NCBI RefSeq assembly: GCF_003944705.1
Contig: NZ_RWIS01000004.1
Location: 1 to 64,000, forward strand
Reading direction: 5' to 3'
Length of the DNA: 64,000 nt
DNA from: Hymenobacter metallilatus
GTDB lineage: Bacteria > Bacteroidota > Bacteroidia > Cytophagales > Hymenobacteraceae
The position numbers and the translations under genes are program-made. Positions 16,509 through 25,880 of this stretch are shown one piece after another; positions within the stretch are counted from its first letter, which is position 1, and each line of letters starts with the position of its first letter. The notes below the pieces were generated by a model. The model ran no database searches. It was not told where the DNA came from and saw only the letters and a program-made list of their open reading frames with translations.

Positions 16509-17945
16509 TTACGAAGCAGTTACCGAATCGTGAAGGCCCGCGTAGCCGGGGCGCACTACCGGTTCCCCCGCCAGAAACTGCCCGTACCAATGGCCCGAAT
16601 CCTTGATGGTGCGCCGCTGCGTTTCGTACTCAACGTGTACCAGCCCAAAGCGGGGCGCGTAGCCCTCGGCCCATTCAAAGTTATCGGTAAACGACCAGGC
16701 AAAATAGCCCTCCACCGGCACGCCCTCCTGTCGGGCCCGCAGCACCTGCCCGATACAAGCCTGCAAATAAGCCTGCCGGGCCAGGTCGGGCACCCGGCCC
16801 ATCAGGTTGGGCTGGTCGGGGAAGGCGGCCCCGTTTTCGGTAACCAGCAGGCGGGGTGCGTTGGGGTAGGCCGCAAACTGCCGCAGCATGTGGTAGAGGC
16901 TTTCGGGATACACCTCCCAGCCCATGTCGGTAAACGGTACGCCCCGGGCCGCCGCGCCCACCAGCCGGGCCCACAGCAGGGGCACGTAGGGGGCGTGCTG
17001 CACCACCTCGCGGGTGTAATTCTGCACGCCCAGAAAGTCGAAATCGAATGGCAGGCGGGCATCGTCGCCGGGTTGGTGGTAACGGTCCAGCCAGCCCAGC
17101 ACGGGCAAATCGGCCACAGGATAACCCAAGCCCAGGGCCGGCTCCACAAACAGGCGGTTGAGCAGGGCATCGGCGCGGCGGGTGGCGCGCTCATCCCGGG
17201 CCAGGCCAGGCCGGGCGGGGGTCAGGTAAGAGCAGGAAAATGTGGTGCCAATCTGCGCGGCCGCCGGCAGAACAGCCCGCAACGCCCGTCCCCCCTCGGC
17301 CTGCGCCAGCGCCGCGTGATGGGTAGCCGCCAGAAACGCGCCCAGGCTGCGCCGCCCCGGTGCGTGTACGCCCAGCAGGTGCCCGGCGCCCGTAAACACC
17401 ATGGGCTCGTTGAGCACCATCCAATACGGGACCCGGTCGCCGAAACGGGCCGCCAGCAGCTGCACGTAATCCGTAAACCAGCCCACCACGCTGCGGTTGG
17501 TCCAGCCCCCGAGCCGCTGCAGGGCCAGGGGCAAATCCCAGTGATAAGCCGTTAGCCAGGGCGTGATTCCCCGCTCCAGGCACCCGTCAATCAAGCGGTT
17601 GTAAAAATCTATTCCCTTTTGGTTACTGCGGCCTTTTCCCAAGGGCAAAATACGCGCCCAGGCCACCGAAAAGCGAAATTCGAGTATACCCATTTGTTTC
17701 AATAGGTCTAAATCGTCGCGCCACCGGTGATAGAAGTCGGTTGCAACTTCAGCCGTTTCTCCGCGCTTGATGCGGCCCCGGCGGCGGACAAACTCGTCCC
17801 AGATGCTGGGGCCTTTTCCCTCCAGATTCCAGGCACCCTCCGTCTGGTACGCCGCCGCCGATACGCCCCAGCGGAAGTCGGAACCAAAATCGGAGCGGGA
17901 AAAAACGGGCGGGCCGGAAGCCGGATAGAAAGCAGGAGGTAACAT
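16509..17945 (-). CDS. GH1 family beta-glucosidase
   Basis: The product is 478 aa, typical family length. The N-terminal GH1 signature FRWGVSAAAYQTEGAW is present. The acid/base Glu is E180 in LNEP and the nucleophile is E370 in LLVTENG. WSFTDNFEWAEGY near the C-terminus is the aglycone-binding strand. No signal peptide is evident, so it is likely cytoplasmic and acts on imported beta-glycosides. Start at 17945 is followed by a short Pro-rich lead before the core begins at about residue 19. The gene stands alone, 60 bases from the T9SS cargo gene start. Confidence 0.93.
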   Translation of the reverse strand: MLPPAFYPASGPPVFSRSDFGSDFRWGVSAAAYQTEGAWNLEGKGPSIWDEFVRRRGRIKRGETAEVATDFYHRWRDDLDLLKQMGILEFRFSVAWARILPLGKGRSNQKGIDFYNRLIDGCLERGITPWLTAYHWDLPLALQRLGGWTNRSVVGWFTDYVQLLAARFGDRVPYWMVLNEPMVFTGAGHLLGVHAPGRRSLGAFLAATHHAALAQAEGGRALRAVLPAAAQIGTTFSCSYLTPARPGLARDERATRRADALLNRLFVEPALGLGYPVADLPVLGWLDRYHQPGDDARLPFDFDFLGVQNYTREVVQHAPYVPLLWARLVGAAARGVPFTDMGWEVYPESLYHMLRQFAAYPNAPRLLVTENGAAFPDQPNLMGRVPDLARQAYLQACIGQVLRARQEGVPVEGYFAWSFTDNFEWAEGYAPRFGLVHVEYETQRRTIKDSGHWYGQFLAGEPVVRPGYAGLHDSVTAS

Positions 17946-18230
17946 GATAATCAGGGAAAGAGGATGCAGTAACCGGGAAAACGACTCTCATCCTTTATTC
18001 GGCACCCGCTTGCATCGGCACCGCTCATTTCTGACAGTACTAAGCCGGGGCAGGCAGTTTATGGCCGTGGTTTCTGCCGTTTTTGTACGGAAGTCCTGGT
18101 ATTATTTACGTCCGTACGGACTGATTTCTGCCCGTGTTTCTTTGCAGAGTGCCCGCCTCCCTTACTGAAGGCCCGCAGTGCCCCTCGTCACTTCTTGCGG
18201 AGAGGCTTTTGGGGCGGAGGTCCGCGCCAT
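17946..18230. other. Intergenic region, no gene seen
   Basis: About 285 bases separate the GH1 start from the glycosyltransferase stop. A short palindrome around TCCGTACGGA (near 18110-18120) is visible. No supported frame, terminator or known repeat was found. Confidence 0.4.
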
Positions 18231-19262
18231 TCAGTACGATAAGGCAAGGGGGAGCGGCCCCACCTCGCTCCTGCCCGCGTCCAGCAGCATGGTATCCAGC
18301 ACGGTGGCGGTTTCGTTGGGGTACTCAACGGGTACGGAGCGGCCGTACTGCAGCCAGTGGTCCAGGACGGCCAGCGACTTATCTTTCAGATTTTTGACAA
18401 CGGGAACTCCCATGTGGGCCAGTGCGGCTGCGTTGCAGGCTTGCTCGTACTGCTGCTTCATGGGTACTACCAGCAGTTTTTTGCCCAGATACAGGGCCTC
18501 GGCGGGCGTTTCGAAACCCGCTCCGCACAGCACCCCGGCGCTCCGGGCCAGGCTATCCGTGAATGCGGCTCCGCTTATGGGTAGTACCCGCACATTGCCG
18601 TGCTGCGCCTCCAGCCGGCTGTGCTTGCTGAAGATGTGCCACTGCACCGTGCGGCTAAGGTAGCGCAGTCTACTCACCAGCGTTTCCTCATCAAAAGCCG
18701 GCAGGTATACCGTGTAGTGGCCGTCGTTGGTAGGCGTTAGCTCGCGCACCTGCTGCCGGATCACCGGCGTGCTGATGTGGGGCTCGTAGCGCTGAAAATG
18801 AAAGCCGTAGTGGCGCGTAGCCGGGGCGTAGTGGCGCAGCACTGCCCGGCCTACCGGGTCGGGTGCGGGAGGTAGCGGGGCGTAGTCGCTCAGCACGGCG
18901 GCCTGGTGGCTGAGCGCTACGCAAGGCAGGCCCCGCCGGCGGCAGGCCCAGGCCGACACCGGCTCAAAGTCACTGATAACCACATCATAGGTATGCACCG
19001 GCAGTTCGTTCAGCTCCCGCAGAAAGGCCCGGGAGTTGAGCTGCCAGAACGTTTTTACGAAGTTGATACCCCCCTTCTTCCCAAAGATGAAGCCCAGGCC
19101 GTGGCAGCGGTAACGTACGGGAAAAGGCAGCTCAATATCGGCCGGAGGGCCGCTTACCAGTACATCAACCTGCTCGGCCCGTTGCTGCAGCAGCGGCACA
19201 ATATCCAGGGCCCGGCTCAGGTGCCCGTTGCCGGTGCCCTGGATGGCATATAATAAGCGCAT
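18231..19262 (-). CDS. Glycosyltransferase, MurG-like GT-B fold
   Basis: The product is 343 aa. The N-terminus LLYAIQGTGNGHLSRALDI is the glycine-rich loop of MurG-type glycosyltransferases. The C-terminal donor site reads GAGFETPAEALYLGKKLLVVP, with a glutamine-rich turn (KQQYEQACNA) after it. The substrate is unknown; a lipid or polysaccharide glycoside is the usual kind for this family. It lies 50 bases downstream of the LpxH-like phosphoesterase and is probably cotranscribed with it. Confidence 0.85.
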   Translation of the reverse strand: MRLLYAIQGTGNGHLSRALDIVPLLQQRAEQVDVLVSGPPADIELPFPVRYRCHGLGFIFGKKGGINFVKTFWQLNSRAFLRELNELPVHTYDVVISDFEPVSAWACRRRGLPCVALSHQAAVLSDYAPLPPAPDPVGRAVLRHYAPATRHYGFHFQRYEPHISTPVIRQQVRELTPTNDGHYTVYLPAFDEETLVSRLRYLSRTVQWHIFSKHSRLEAQHGNVRVLPISGAAFTDSLARSAGVLCGAGFETPAEALYLGKKLLVVPMKQQYEQACNAAALAHMGVPVVKNLKDKSLAVLDHWLQYGRSVPVEYPNETATVLDTMLLDAGRSEVGPLPLALSY

Positions 19263-19312
19263 TCGTGGTGGTGAGGTGTAGGGCAGTAGGTAGGCAGAAA
19301 ATGGTGGGGTAC

Positions 19313-20194
19313 TCAGGCCGGACTCATGCCGATTTCCCGGAGCAGCCCCGCCAGCAGCGTGGCGGCGGGGGCATCGGCAGCAGCGTCTTCCTCATCGGGC
19401 TCGGCAGGCTCGGGCAAAAGGGGCTGCTGCATGGCAGGGTCGTCGTGGTAGCGGTAGAGCTGCCAGCCCGCGGCGGCCGTGTACTCCAGAGCCGTCAGGT
19501 TTTCCACCCAGTCGCCGGAGTTCAAGTAGGTTACCGGCCCCTGGGCCGTGCCCAGCTCCTTGATTTCTGGGCAGTGAATGTGGCCGCAGGCGACGTACCG
19601 GTACCCTTTGTCGGCCGCAATGGTGGCGGCGGTCTGCTCAAAGTCGCTCACCAGACTTACCGCCCGCTTCACCCGGTCCTTCACCGTTTTCGACAGCGCC
19701 ACCCGGGGCCGGCCCAGGCGGACCAGTCCCCAGTTTACGAGGCGGTTCAGCAGAATCAGCAGGTCATAGCCGTGGCCGCCCAGGCGGGCCAGCCACCGCG
19801 AGTGGCGCATGGTTACATCAAACACGTCGCCGTGAAACAGCCAGGTGCGGCCGTGGGGCAGGTCGAGTACCAGCTTATTGTCGATGCGCAAGGCCCCAAG
19901 CTGGGTACCGGCAAACTTGCGCAACAGCTCGTCGTGGTTACCCGTCAGGTACTGGATGCGGGTGCCTTTGGCGGCCAGCCCGGCCAGGTAGCGCACCACC
20001 CGCATGTGGGCGGCGGGCCAGTAGCTTTTGCTGAACTGCCAGATATCGACAATATCCCCATTCAGCACCAGGGTTTTGGGCTTGACACTTTTCAGGTAGC
20101 GCAGCAGCTCGGGGGCGTGGCAGCCGTAGGTACCCAGGTGTACGTCGGAAATCACGCACACCTCGAGGCGGCGCCGGGCGGGCTTGGGCTTCAT
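19313..20194 (-). CDS. UDP-2,3-diacylglucosamine diphosphatase-like metallophosphoesterase
   Basis: The product is 293 aa. Metallophosphoesterase motifs appear in order: ISDVHLG (D-x-H), LNGDIVD, LTGNHDE, LFHGD and CGHIHCPE. This is the LpxH/YbbF-like branch, which in Bacteroidota includes lipid A pathway enzymes and paralogues. An acidic tail of about 30 residues follows the domain. Its operon partner is a glycosyltransferase, which favours a role in envelope glycolipid metabolism over a nucleic acid role. True LpxH activity is not assured. Confidence 0.85.
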   Translation of the reverse strand: MKPKPARRRLEVCVISDVHLGTYGCHAPELLRYLKSVKPKTLVLNGDIVDIWQFSKSYWPAAHMRVVRYLAGLAAKGTRIQYLTGNHDELLRKFAGTQLGALRIDNKLVLDLPHGRTWLFHGDVFDVTMRHSRWLARLGGHGYDLLILLNRLVNWGLVRLGRPRVALSKTVKDRVKRAVSLVSDFEQTAATIAADKGYRYVACGHIHCPEIKELGTAQGPVTYLNSGDWVENLTALEYTAAAGWQLYRYHDDPAMQQPLLPEPAEPDEEDAAADAPAATLLAGLLREIGMSPA

Positions 20195-20240
20195 ATACGG
20201 ATGGAAAAGACCAGCATCATGGCGCGTCAGAAACCAGCGG

Positions 20241-20486
20241 CTACAAGGCCGGGCGGGCGCTCAGTGCAGTTCGGGGCCGCACCCGGCGCCCAGCAGGAGT
20301 AGTCCGGGCATCGTCGGCGGCGTGGTTGAAGTGAAATGGGAGCCGCAGCGCCCCCACGGAGCGCAACACGTAGGCCAGCACCAGAGCCAGCTGCAGCAGC
20401 AGGTACGCTATGGCCCGCAGTAGGCGGCGCAGCAGCGGTAAAGCAACAGGAGTCCGCATGAGTTTCAGCCAGTTGATCCACTCCAA
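20241..20486 (-). CDS. Possible small membrane protein
   Basis: An 81-codon frame with a TTG start lies just upstream of the phosphoesterase on the same strand. It has one strongly hydrophobic stretch (LLRAIAYLLLQLALVLAYVL). The rest is basic and low in complexity. Other frames are also open in this GC-rich DNA, so this may be chance. Confidence 0.2.
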   Translation of the reverse strand: MEWINWLKLMRTPVALPLLRRLLRAIAYLLLQLALVLAYVLRSVGALRLPFHFNHAADDARTTPAGRRVRPRTALSARPAL

Positions 20487-20638
20487 AGGTCGGACCGGGA
20501 CATGATGCGGGCGTTACCGGGGGGTTATGGTTTCATCACCTTTGCCCCCTCGGCCTACCGTTGGGCGCCCGCCCGCCGGGGCCCGTCGAAACCCGCAGTC
20601 CGTTGGCCGAAACCTGCGGCGGCGGCCGGGGCATTCCC

Positions 20639-20646
20639 TATCTTTG
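20639..20646 (+). promoter_or_regulatory. Bacteroidetes -7 box TATCTTTG
   Basis: The sequence TATCTTTG fits TAnnTTTG and lies 48 bases before the ATG at 20694. A TTGG at about 20602 is a possible -33 element, though the spacing is long. Confidence 0.6.
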
Positions 20647-20693
20647 CGGGGCCGCAACCCGGCATTCACCCCATTTGCTTGCCTGCTTCCTCT

Positions 20694-21254
20694 ATGAAGA
20701 AATTTATTCTCCTCGCTTTGCTGTTTTTAGGTGCGCTGGCGGCCTCGGCCCAGTACATGCCCGGCAAACCCCGCAAAAAGTACACCTTCCCCAAGAAGGA
20801 CGAGGAAAGCCCTTATGTGCTCAACGTTACCAAAAACACCGACGAGGATGCGGAAGTGGATGCCTGCGTAACCCGCGTGGCGTACCGCCCTTACAGTGAG
20901 CTGCTCACAGAAATCAATGAGCTCAAGCGCATGAATAACTGGGCCGATACTACCTACCAGCGCCGCTTCCAGCAGCTGCCGGCCGGGGGCCAGCTTACCG
21001 TTACCATGTACCGCCGCGGCGCGGCCAACGCCGACCCCGCTTACCTGAGCCTGGTGGCCAAGGACAAGGACGGCAAAGAAGTGCTGAATGTGCCGGGCCT
21101 GACGGCCGGCAACGGCCGCTTCTGGAACCGGGACCTGTACATGAGCAAGCGTACCATTCCATTTACGAAAGTGGAAACCGCCCAGGATATCCTGCTGACC
21201 ATCAACGACGCCAAGACCAAGCAGAACTTCGAGTACATCATCAAGGCGCAGTAG
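20694..21254 (+). CDS. Secreted hypothetical protein, 186 aa
   Basis: The ATG at 20694 is selected over an upstream in-frame ATG (20502) because it begins a clear signal peptide (MKKFILLALLFLGALAASAQ) and follows a TATCTTTG promoter. The mature part is charged and beta-strand rich (QLTVTMYRRGAANADPAYLS) with no recognised catalytic motif. It is likely periplasmic or secreted. It stands alone, convergent with the Nudix gene. Confidence 0.82.
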   Translation: MKKFILLALLFLGALAASAQYMPGKPRKKYTFPKKDEESPYVLNVTKNTDEDAEVDACVTRVAYRPYSELLTEINELKRMNNWADTTYQRRFQQLPAGGQLTVTMYRRGAANADPAYLSLVAKDKDGKEVLNVPGLTAGNGRFWNRDLYMSKRTIPFTKVETAQDILLTINDAKTKQNFEYIIKAQ

Positions 21255-21288
21255 CGCGGGCAGCGGACCCCTGGCTGTTGTTGCCCTT

Positions 21289-21366
21289 GTACCCCGGAGC
21301 TATGCTCCGGCCCGCGTTAGAGGGTAAGTACTTTCTCACGCGAGCCGGAGCATAGCTCCGGGGTAC
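21289..21366. repeat. Inverted repeat with 22-bp perfect arms
   Basis: The arms at 21289-21310 (GTACCCCGGAGCTATGCTCC onward) and 21345-21366 are exact reverse complements. The 34-base interior is itself partly self-complementary around CGCGTTAG and CTCACGCG. It lies between convergent genes and is probably a REP/MITE copy, perhaps also ending transcripts. Confidence 0.7.
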
Positions 21367-21406
21367 ACGTTCTGATGGGCCAGAGCACCGCTTATAGGTA
21401 CCCGTT

Positions 21407-21928
21407 CTAGCGGCTGGTTTCGCGCAGCCGGGCCCACTGCACGGCAATGATGGTTTTGGCATCCTCGAAGTGGGCCCGGGCCAGCTCATCCGCGGAAAAG
21501 TATACGGGCTCAATCTTTTCGCTTTCCTCGGCCAGCCCGCCGCCTGCGCCGGTTTGCCGGCTGACTTCGGCGTAGAAAATGGTAATAACTTCGGCGCTGG
21601 TGCCGGGTGAGGGCAAAATGCGGGCAATCTGCTCCAGGTGCTCTACCTCGTAGCCCAGCTCCTCGTGAATCTCGCGGCGGATGGCGGTTTGGGGCTCTTC
21701 GTCGCCGTCCACCATGCCGGCGGCCAGCTCCACCAGCTCATCCTCGGGCCCAATGCGGTACTGCCGGGTGAGGATGTACTGGCCGGTGCCGGTGTGCTTT
21801 ACCAGGGCAGCCACCGCCGTGCCGGGCTCAAACCGCTCCCGCTTCAGCACCTCGGCCCCGTCCTGCACCTGCAGCTGGCTGAGTTTGTAATGACCATCGT
21901 ATGCTACTTTCCGCTCAATGATGTGCAT
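21407..21928 (-). CDS. Nudix hydrolase, ADP-ribose/nucleoside-diphosphate-sugar pyrophosphatase type
   Basis: The product is 173 aa from ATG 21928 (MHIIERKVAYDG), preferred to an upstream ATG that adds 12 residues. The Nudix box spans G-M-V-D-G to E-E-L-G, with REIHEELG containing the metal-binding glutamates. The preceding ILTRQYRIGPEDELVELAAG is characteristic of the ADP-ribose pyrophosphatase (NudF/NudK-like) group, which clears toxic nucleotide sugars. It is cytoplasmic and apparently monocistronic. Confidence 0.9.
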   Translation of the reverse strand: MHIIERKVAYDGHYKLSQLQVQDGAEVLKRERFEPGTAVAALVKHTGTGQYILTRQYRIGPEDELVELAAGMVDGDEEPQTAIRREIHEELGYEVEHLEQIARILPSPGTSAEVITIFYAEVSRQTGAGGGLAEESEKIEPVYFSADELARAHFEDAKTIIAVQWARLRETSR

Positions 21929-22132
21929 GGCAAATGCAATGGGATAAAGGGGAATAATGGCCAAGGTAGGCGGATTTTGCCGTAACCACCGGCCGCCGGC
22001 TCCCGACCGGTGCGGCGCTCCAAATGGTTTTGCGGCGGCAGGCAGGAGCCTTAACCTAAAAAACCCGACCTTTGCGGGCTCATTCTATAGCCGTGACATT
22101 TCCGCTGCCTTGGGCAGCCGCTTTTTTTCTAC

Positions 22133-23560
22133 ATGTCGTTCGACGAACTCAACCTGATTGAGCCTATCCTGGGTGCATTGCGCGAGGAAGGCTACGTAAC
22201 CCCTACCCCCATCCAGCAACAAGCCATTCCGCAGGTGCTGGAAGGCCACGATTTGCTGGGTATCGCCCAGACGGGCACCGGCAAAACTGCCGCCTTTACC
22301 GTGCCCATCCTGCAGATTCTGCACCAGACGGCCCAGGTAGAGCGCCACGCCCCCGGCCGCATCCGCTGCCTGGTGCTCACGCCCACCCGCGAGCTGGCCA
22401 TCCAGATTGGCGAAAGTTTCCAGGCCTACGGCCGCCACCTGCCCAAACTGCGCTCCACCGTTATTTTCGGGGGGGTGGGGCAGCACCCGCAGGTGCAGGC
22501 CCTCAAGCGGGGCGTGGAGGTGCTCATTGCCACCCCCGGCCGCCTGCTCGACCTCATGAACCAGGGCTTCATTGACCTGCGCACCATTGAGGTGTTCGTG
22601 CTGGATGAGGCCGACCGGATGCTGGACATGGGCTTTATCCACGACATCAAGCGGATTCTGCCCAAGCTGCCCAAACAGCGCCAGACGCTGTTCTTCTCGG
22701 CCACCATGCCCGGCCAGATTCAGGAGCTGGCCAACAGCATTCTGCGTCCTAACCCGGTAAAAGTAGCGGTGACGCCCGTATCGAGCACCGCCGACACCGT
22801 GACGCAGGCCGTGTACATGGTGGAGAAAAACGACAAGCCGGCCCTGCTGGAGCACGTGCTCGGCGACAAAAGCATCCGGCGGGTGCTGGTGTTCACCCGC
22901 ACCAAGCACGGGGCCGATAAAGTGGTCCGGACGCTGGCTAAAGCCAACATTCCGGCCGAAGCCATCCACGGCAACAAGAGCCAGAATCACCGGCAGCGCG
23001 CCCTTAGCAACTTCAAGAGCGGCACTACCCGCGTGCTGGTGGCCACCGATATTGCCGCCCGGGGCATTGATGTAGATGAGCTGACCCACGTGGTGAACTA
23101 CGAAATTCCCAACGAGCCCGAAACCTACGTGCACCGCATCGGCCGCACCGGCCGCGCCGGCGCTGATGGCACTGCCCTGTCCTTCTGCGACGATGAGGAG
23201 CGGGCCTATCTGCAGGATATTCAGAAGCTGATTCGCCGGCAGGTGCCCGTGGTGCAAAACCACCCCTACCTTTCCGCCGCCGTGGCCCCCGTACCCTTGT
23301 CGGGCGGGCCAGCCATCAAGCGGCCCAAAGGTCCGGCCGGTCGCCCCCCGCGCCCGGGTCGGGGCCCGCAGGGCGGTGGGGGCCGGCCCGAAGGCAGCCG
23401 GCGGGAGTCTACTGGCCCAGCGGAACGCGCCGCGGCCAGCGGCGGCCGGGAAGGTCAGCGCGGGGGCCACGCGGCAGCGGGCCGGCCCAGCGGTTCGCAC
23501 CCGGAAGCTGGCGGCGGCAGCCGCAACAGCAGCCGGCGCCGCTCCCGGGGCAACCGGTAA
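22133..23560 (+). CDS. rhlE: DEAD-box RNA helicase, RhlE type
   Basis: The product is 475 aa. Q-motif region TPIQQQAIP, motif [19 protein letters not shown], motif [21 protein letters not shown] and HRIGRTGR are all present in order. The C-terminal 100 residues are a basic Gly/Arg/Pro-rich tail typical of RhlE and probably binds RNA. Such helicases remodel RNA during ribosome assembly or decay and in the cold. A sequence close to the -7 consensus (GACCTTTG, about 22064) lies upstream. Confidence 0.94.
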   Translation: MSFDELNLIEPILGALREEGYVTPTPIQQQAIPQVLEGHDLLGIAQTGTGKTAAFTVPILQILHQTAQVERHAPGRIRCLVLTPTRELAIQIGESFQAYGRHLPKLRSTVIFGGVGQHPQVQALKRGVEVLIATPGRLLDLMNQGFIDLRTIEVFVLDEADRMLDMGFIHDIKRILPKLPKQRQTLFFSATMPGQIQELANSILRPNPVKVAVTPVSSTADTVTQAVYMVEKNDKPALLEHVLGDKSIRRVLVFTRTKHGADKVVRTLAKANIPAEAIHGNKSQNHRQRALSNFKSGTTRVLVATDIAARGIDVDELTHVVNYEIPNEPETYVHRIGRTGRAGADGTALSFCDDEERAYLQDIQKLIRRQVPVVQNHPYLSAAVAPVPLSGGPAIKRPKGPAGRPPRPGRGPQGGGGRPEGSRRESTGPAERAAASGGREGQRGGHAAAGRPSGSHPEAGGGSRNSSRRRSRGNR

Positions 23561-23587
23561 GCTTTCTTTTCGGGCATATGTACCAAA

Positions 23588-23639
23588 CAAACAGGCCCAG
23601 CGCCGCTTCGTAGCTACGAAGCGGCGCTGGGCCTGTTTG
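23588..23639. terminator. 52-bp perfect palindrome downstream of rhlE
   Basis: The two 26-base arms are exact reverse complements, centre between 23613 and 23614 (TAG|CTA). The palindrome lies 28 bases past the helicase stop, with only a short TTTG after the stem. It likely forms a very stable 3' hairpin on the helicase mRNA. Confidence 0.7.
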
Positions 23640-23739
23640 GCTATGGAGGCTATGGTCAGCGGGTTAAGCAAACAAAATCATACCCTGAATGCTTATGAAG
23701 GCAAGAGCCAATTACGTCACCCAGTTTCGTGTATTCGAT

Positions 23740-24219
23740 ATGGCACAACCCACTCTTCCCGTTATCCAGGCGCTACGCAACACCGCCTTACGCCTGGCCG
23801 CCGAAGCTCCTTACCAATGGGGGCACATGGGCAGTTGTAACTGCGGCCACCTGGCCCAGACCATTACCGCTTTGTCGAAAGGAGAAATCCACGCCCGGGC
23901 TATGCAGCGTTACGGCGACTGGGACCAGCAGCTTACTGACTACTGCCCCACCAGCGGCCTGCCCGTCGATGCCATCATTGATGAGATGCTGGCCCTGGGT
24001 TTCACTCGCCAGGACCTGGCCCGCCTCGAGCGGCTATCCGACCCGGTTGTTCTGGCGGCTATTCCGTTTGAGCGGCGCAACGCCTTGCGCCATAACCAGC
24101 GCGATGATGTAGTGCTGTACCTGCGCACCTGGGCCGAGCTTTTGGAGTCGGAGATGCTGGCATCCATTCAGCTTCCCTCCTTGCTGCCCTCGCCCGCTGA
24201 ACCCGTTATTGTTTACTAG
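23740..24219 (+). CDS. Hypothetical protein with CNCGHL motif, 159 aa
   Basis: ATG 23740 (MAQPTLPVIQALR) is taken as start; an in-frame ATG at 23689 would add 17 residues with no clear support. The protein is soluble and mainly helical. The notable feature is GSCNCGHLAQTI near residue 33, whose closely spaced Cys-x-Cys-x-His could bind a metal. Family not recognised. A terminator follows at 24254. Confidence 0.75.
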   Translation: MAQPTLPVIQALRNTALRLAAEAPYQWGHMGSCNCGHLAQTITALSKGEIHARAMQRYGDWDQQLTDYCPTSGLPVDAIIDEMLALGFTRQDLARLERLSDPVVLAAIPFERRNALRHNQRDDVVLYLRTWAELLESEMLASIQLPSLLPSPAEPVIVY

Positions 24220-24253
24220 GGCAGCGGCTTATAGTAGTCTGGTAGTACGCACG

Positions 24254-24285
24254 AAAGCCCCGTCGGTACAAACCGGCGGGGCTTT
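24254..24285. terminator. Bidirectional intrinsic terminator
   Basis: The stem AAAGCCCCG.CGG / CCG.CGGGGCTTT lies between convergent genes ending at 24219 and 24320, with T-rich sequence after it on both strands. Confidence 0.8.
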
Positions 24286-24319
24286 TGTATGGCGGGGCTC
24301 AAAACCGGGCCGGGAGGGC

Positions 24320-24490
24320 TTAGTAGTTTACGTTGCTGCGCTGCGCTTCCCGGTAACCTTCGGTGCGGTGGCTACGCTTGTAGGCAGCATCAGCGTTGGG
24401 GTCCTTCTCAGCATCGGGAGCCTGGGAGCAGGACGACAGGAACAAGGAGGTACCCAGGGCAGCAAGGAAAAGCAGGCAGATATTTTTCAT
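24320..24490 (-). CDS. Small lipoprotein, 56 aa
   Basis: The chosen ATG at 24490 starts MKNICLLFLAALG, with lipobox LSSC. The mature peptide is about 35 residues, polar and Tyr/Arg rich (KRSHRTEGYREAQRS). It is probably tethered to a membrane. Function unknown. It is followed by a shared terminator and preceded by a long gene-free stretch. Confidence 0.75.
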   Translation of the reverse strand: MKNICLLFLAALGTSLFLSSCSQAPDAEKDPNADAAYKRSHRTEGYREAQRSNVNY

Positions 24491-24505
24491 ACGCCAAAGG
24501 TACAC

Positions 24506-25277
24506 ACCACCTCTACATTGGGCAAGTATCTGTCGGCACCTTCACCAACAGGACTAGGCAGCCACTTCTTGTTACAATTGTTACACATCCTATCAATGCT
24601 TATAGGCTTACTACTTCTATTAACAACTCTGCATTGAGTGTACCGGGGTTACGTTTCCCTACTTTCTTGCCAGTAACCAGCAACACCTGTAAACACTATT
24701 ATCTATATCAAAACAGTCAACCTGTAAAGGCTGCCCATCAGGATACCCATGCCAAAGCGCAGCACTGCCCTACGGCCACCATTTGTATGAATAATCTTTG
24801 CTTGGTTGCATATGATTATAGTCACAACCTACTGAGTCAACCAAATTAGCAAGCAGTTCAGCTATTCGCACCTTTTACCCGCCTGCTTATCATTACTTTT
24901 AAATTTTCACTATAACAATATACAAAAGTCAGCATACCAAAATAAAAAACATAAAGCCAAGCTGAATATTAATGAACATAACTATTTGAAAAACAGCTTG
25001 TTAAATTACCACATCATCCTGTCATCACAACCAGCTTAGCACATTACGCTATAGAACTATGCTGACAAATACAACTTCGAGTCTTGCTCGCACCACTATC
25101 CTTCCAAGCACCTCGACCGAAGATAAAAACAGGACCTGATTATCGTTCTGCCAAATTGCATTTGCCTGCGAATTGACACTCTATCCTAACGCAGGCACCA
25201 GACTTCAGCTAACTGGCTAGGCGCAACCTAAGCTCACCTGATTCTATTCTACAGAACAGGCTCTATAGTGGTAGCAC
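24506..25277. other. Gene-free region, AT-rich in its centre
   Basis: About 770 bases carry no convincing gene. The stretch 24640-25130 is clearly less GC-rich than its surroundings and is broken by stops in all frames. The frames that stay open are shadows of low coding quality. No strong hairpin or known RNA signature was recognised. It could hold an unrecognised small RNA or decayed DNA. Confidence 0.4.
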
Positions 25278-25880
25278 TTAGCTGCCGGGCTCCGGTTGAT
25301 AATCCGAAAACGTACCGTCCTGGTAGAAGATAACGATGCGGCGGATGCGTTTGCCGGGTTCAGCCAGGGCGGCCAGTGGGATTCCCTGGCTACCCTCCGC
25401 ATGGGAAGCTGCTGCAGTAGAGGTAATGGCCGGAGCAGCTTCTAAGGGAGCCATTGCTGAAGCAGGTGAATATGCTGGGGCCACGGCCACCGCCGCGTGC
25501 TCAGCGGAGACAACAGCGGCCTCTTTTGGGGGGGCCTGAGCTATTTCCGTAGCGGCGGTTCGCTCGGAGGACGAGGGTGCTGCCGATACGGGCGCAGCGG
25601 GCTGTTTCGGCGGCTTCGGGGGGGCGGCAGCCAGTTTGCTTTTCGTGGCAGCTGGCTCGGGTTCCTCTGATGAGGCCTGCATGTCTCCGGCGCCCAACAG
25701 CAGCCAGTTCACCGACAGGTCGGGGAAGGCCGCCAGTATTTTCTGCACTACTTCCAGGCTGGGCTTATTCCGGCCACTTAAAATGTGGCTGATAATAGGA
25801 CGGGCTACGCCAACCGCATCCGCAAATTGACTGGGGCTTAGCTGGCGGGCAGTTAACAACTGGCGGATTCGTTCGAGCAT
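25278..25880 (-). CDS. XRE-family transcriptional regulator with long Ala/Pro linker
   Basis: The product is 200 aa. Residues 1-65 are a Cro/CI-type helix-turn-helix (LSPSQFADAVGVARPIISHI, LSGRNKPSLEVVQKIL). About 100 residues of Ala/Pro/Ser-rich, probably disordered sequence follow. The last 25 residues (GKRIRRIVIFYQDGTFSDYQ) form a short basic-aromatic module. The gene lies between two long gene-free stretches, so its targets cannot be guessed from neighbours. Confidence 0.9.
   Translation of the reverse strand: MLERIRQLLTARQLSPSQFADAVGVARPIISHILSGRNKPSLEVVQKILAAFPDLSVNWLLLGAGDMQASSEEPEPAATKSKLAAAPPKPPKQPAAPVSAAPSSSERTAATEIAQAPPKEAAVVSAEHAAVAVAPAYSPASAMAPLEAAPAITSTAAASHAEGSQGIPLAALAEPGKRIRRIVIFYQDGTFSDYQPEPGS

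Noticed and set aside
22085..23671. Reverse frame of 528 codons opposite rhlE
   Set aside because: All DEAD-box motifs lie on the forward strand; the reverse frame only mirrors them.
24289..24849. Forward frame of 186 codons in the AT-rich gap
   Set aside because: It crosses a small lipoprotein gene on the other strand, starts inside a terminator, and has no family-like pattern.
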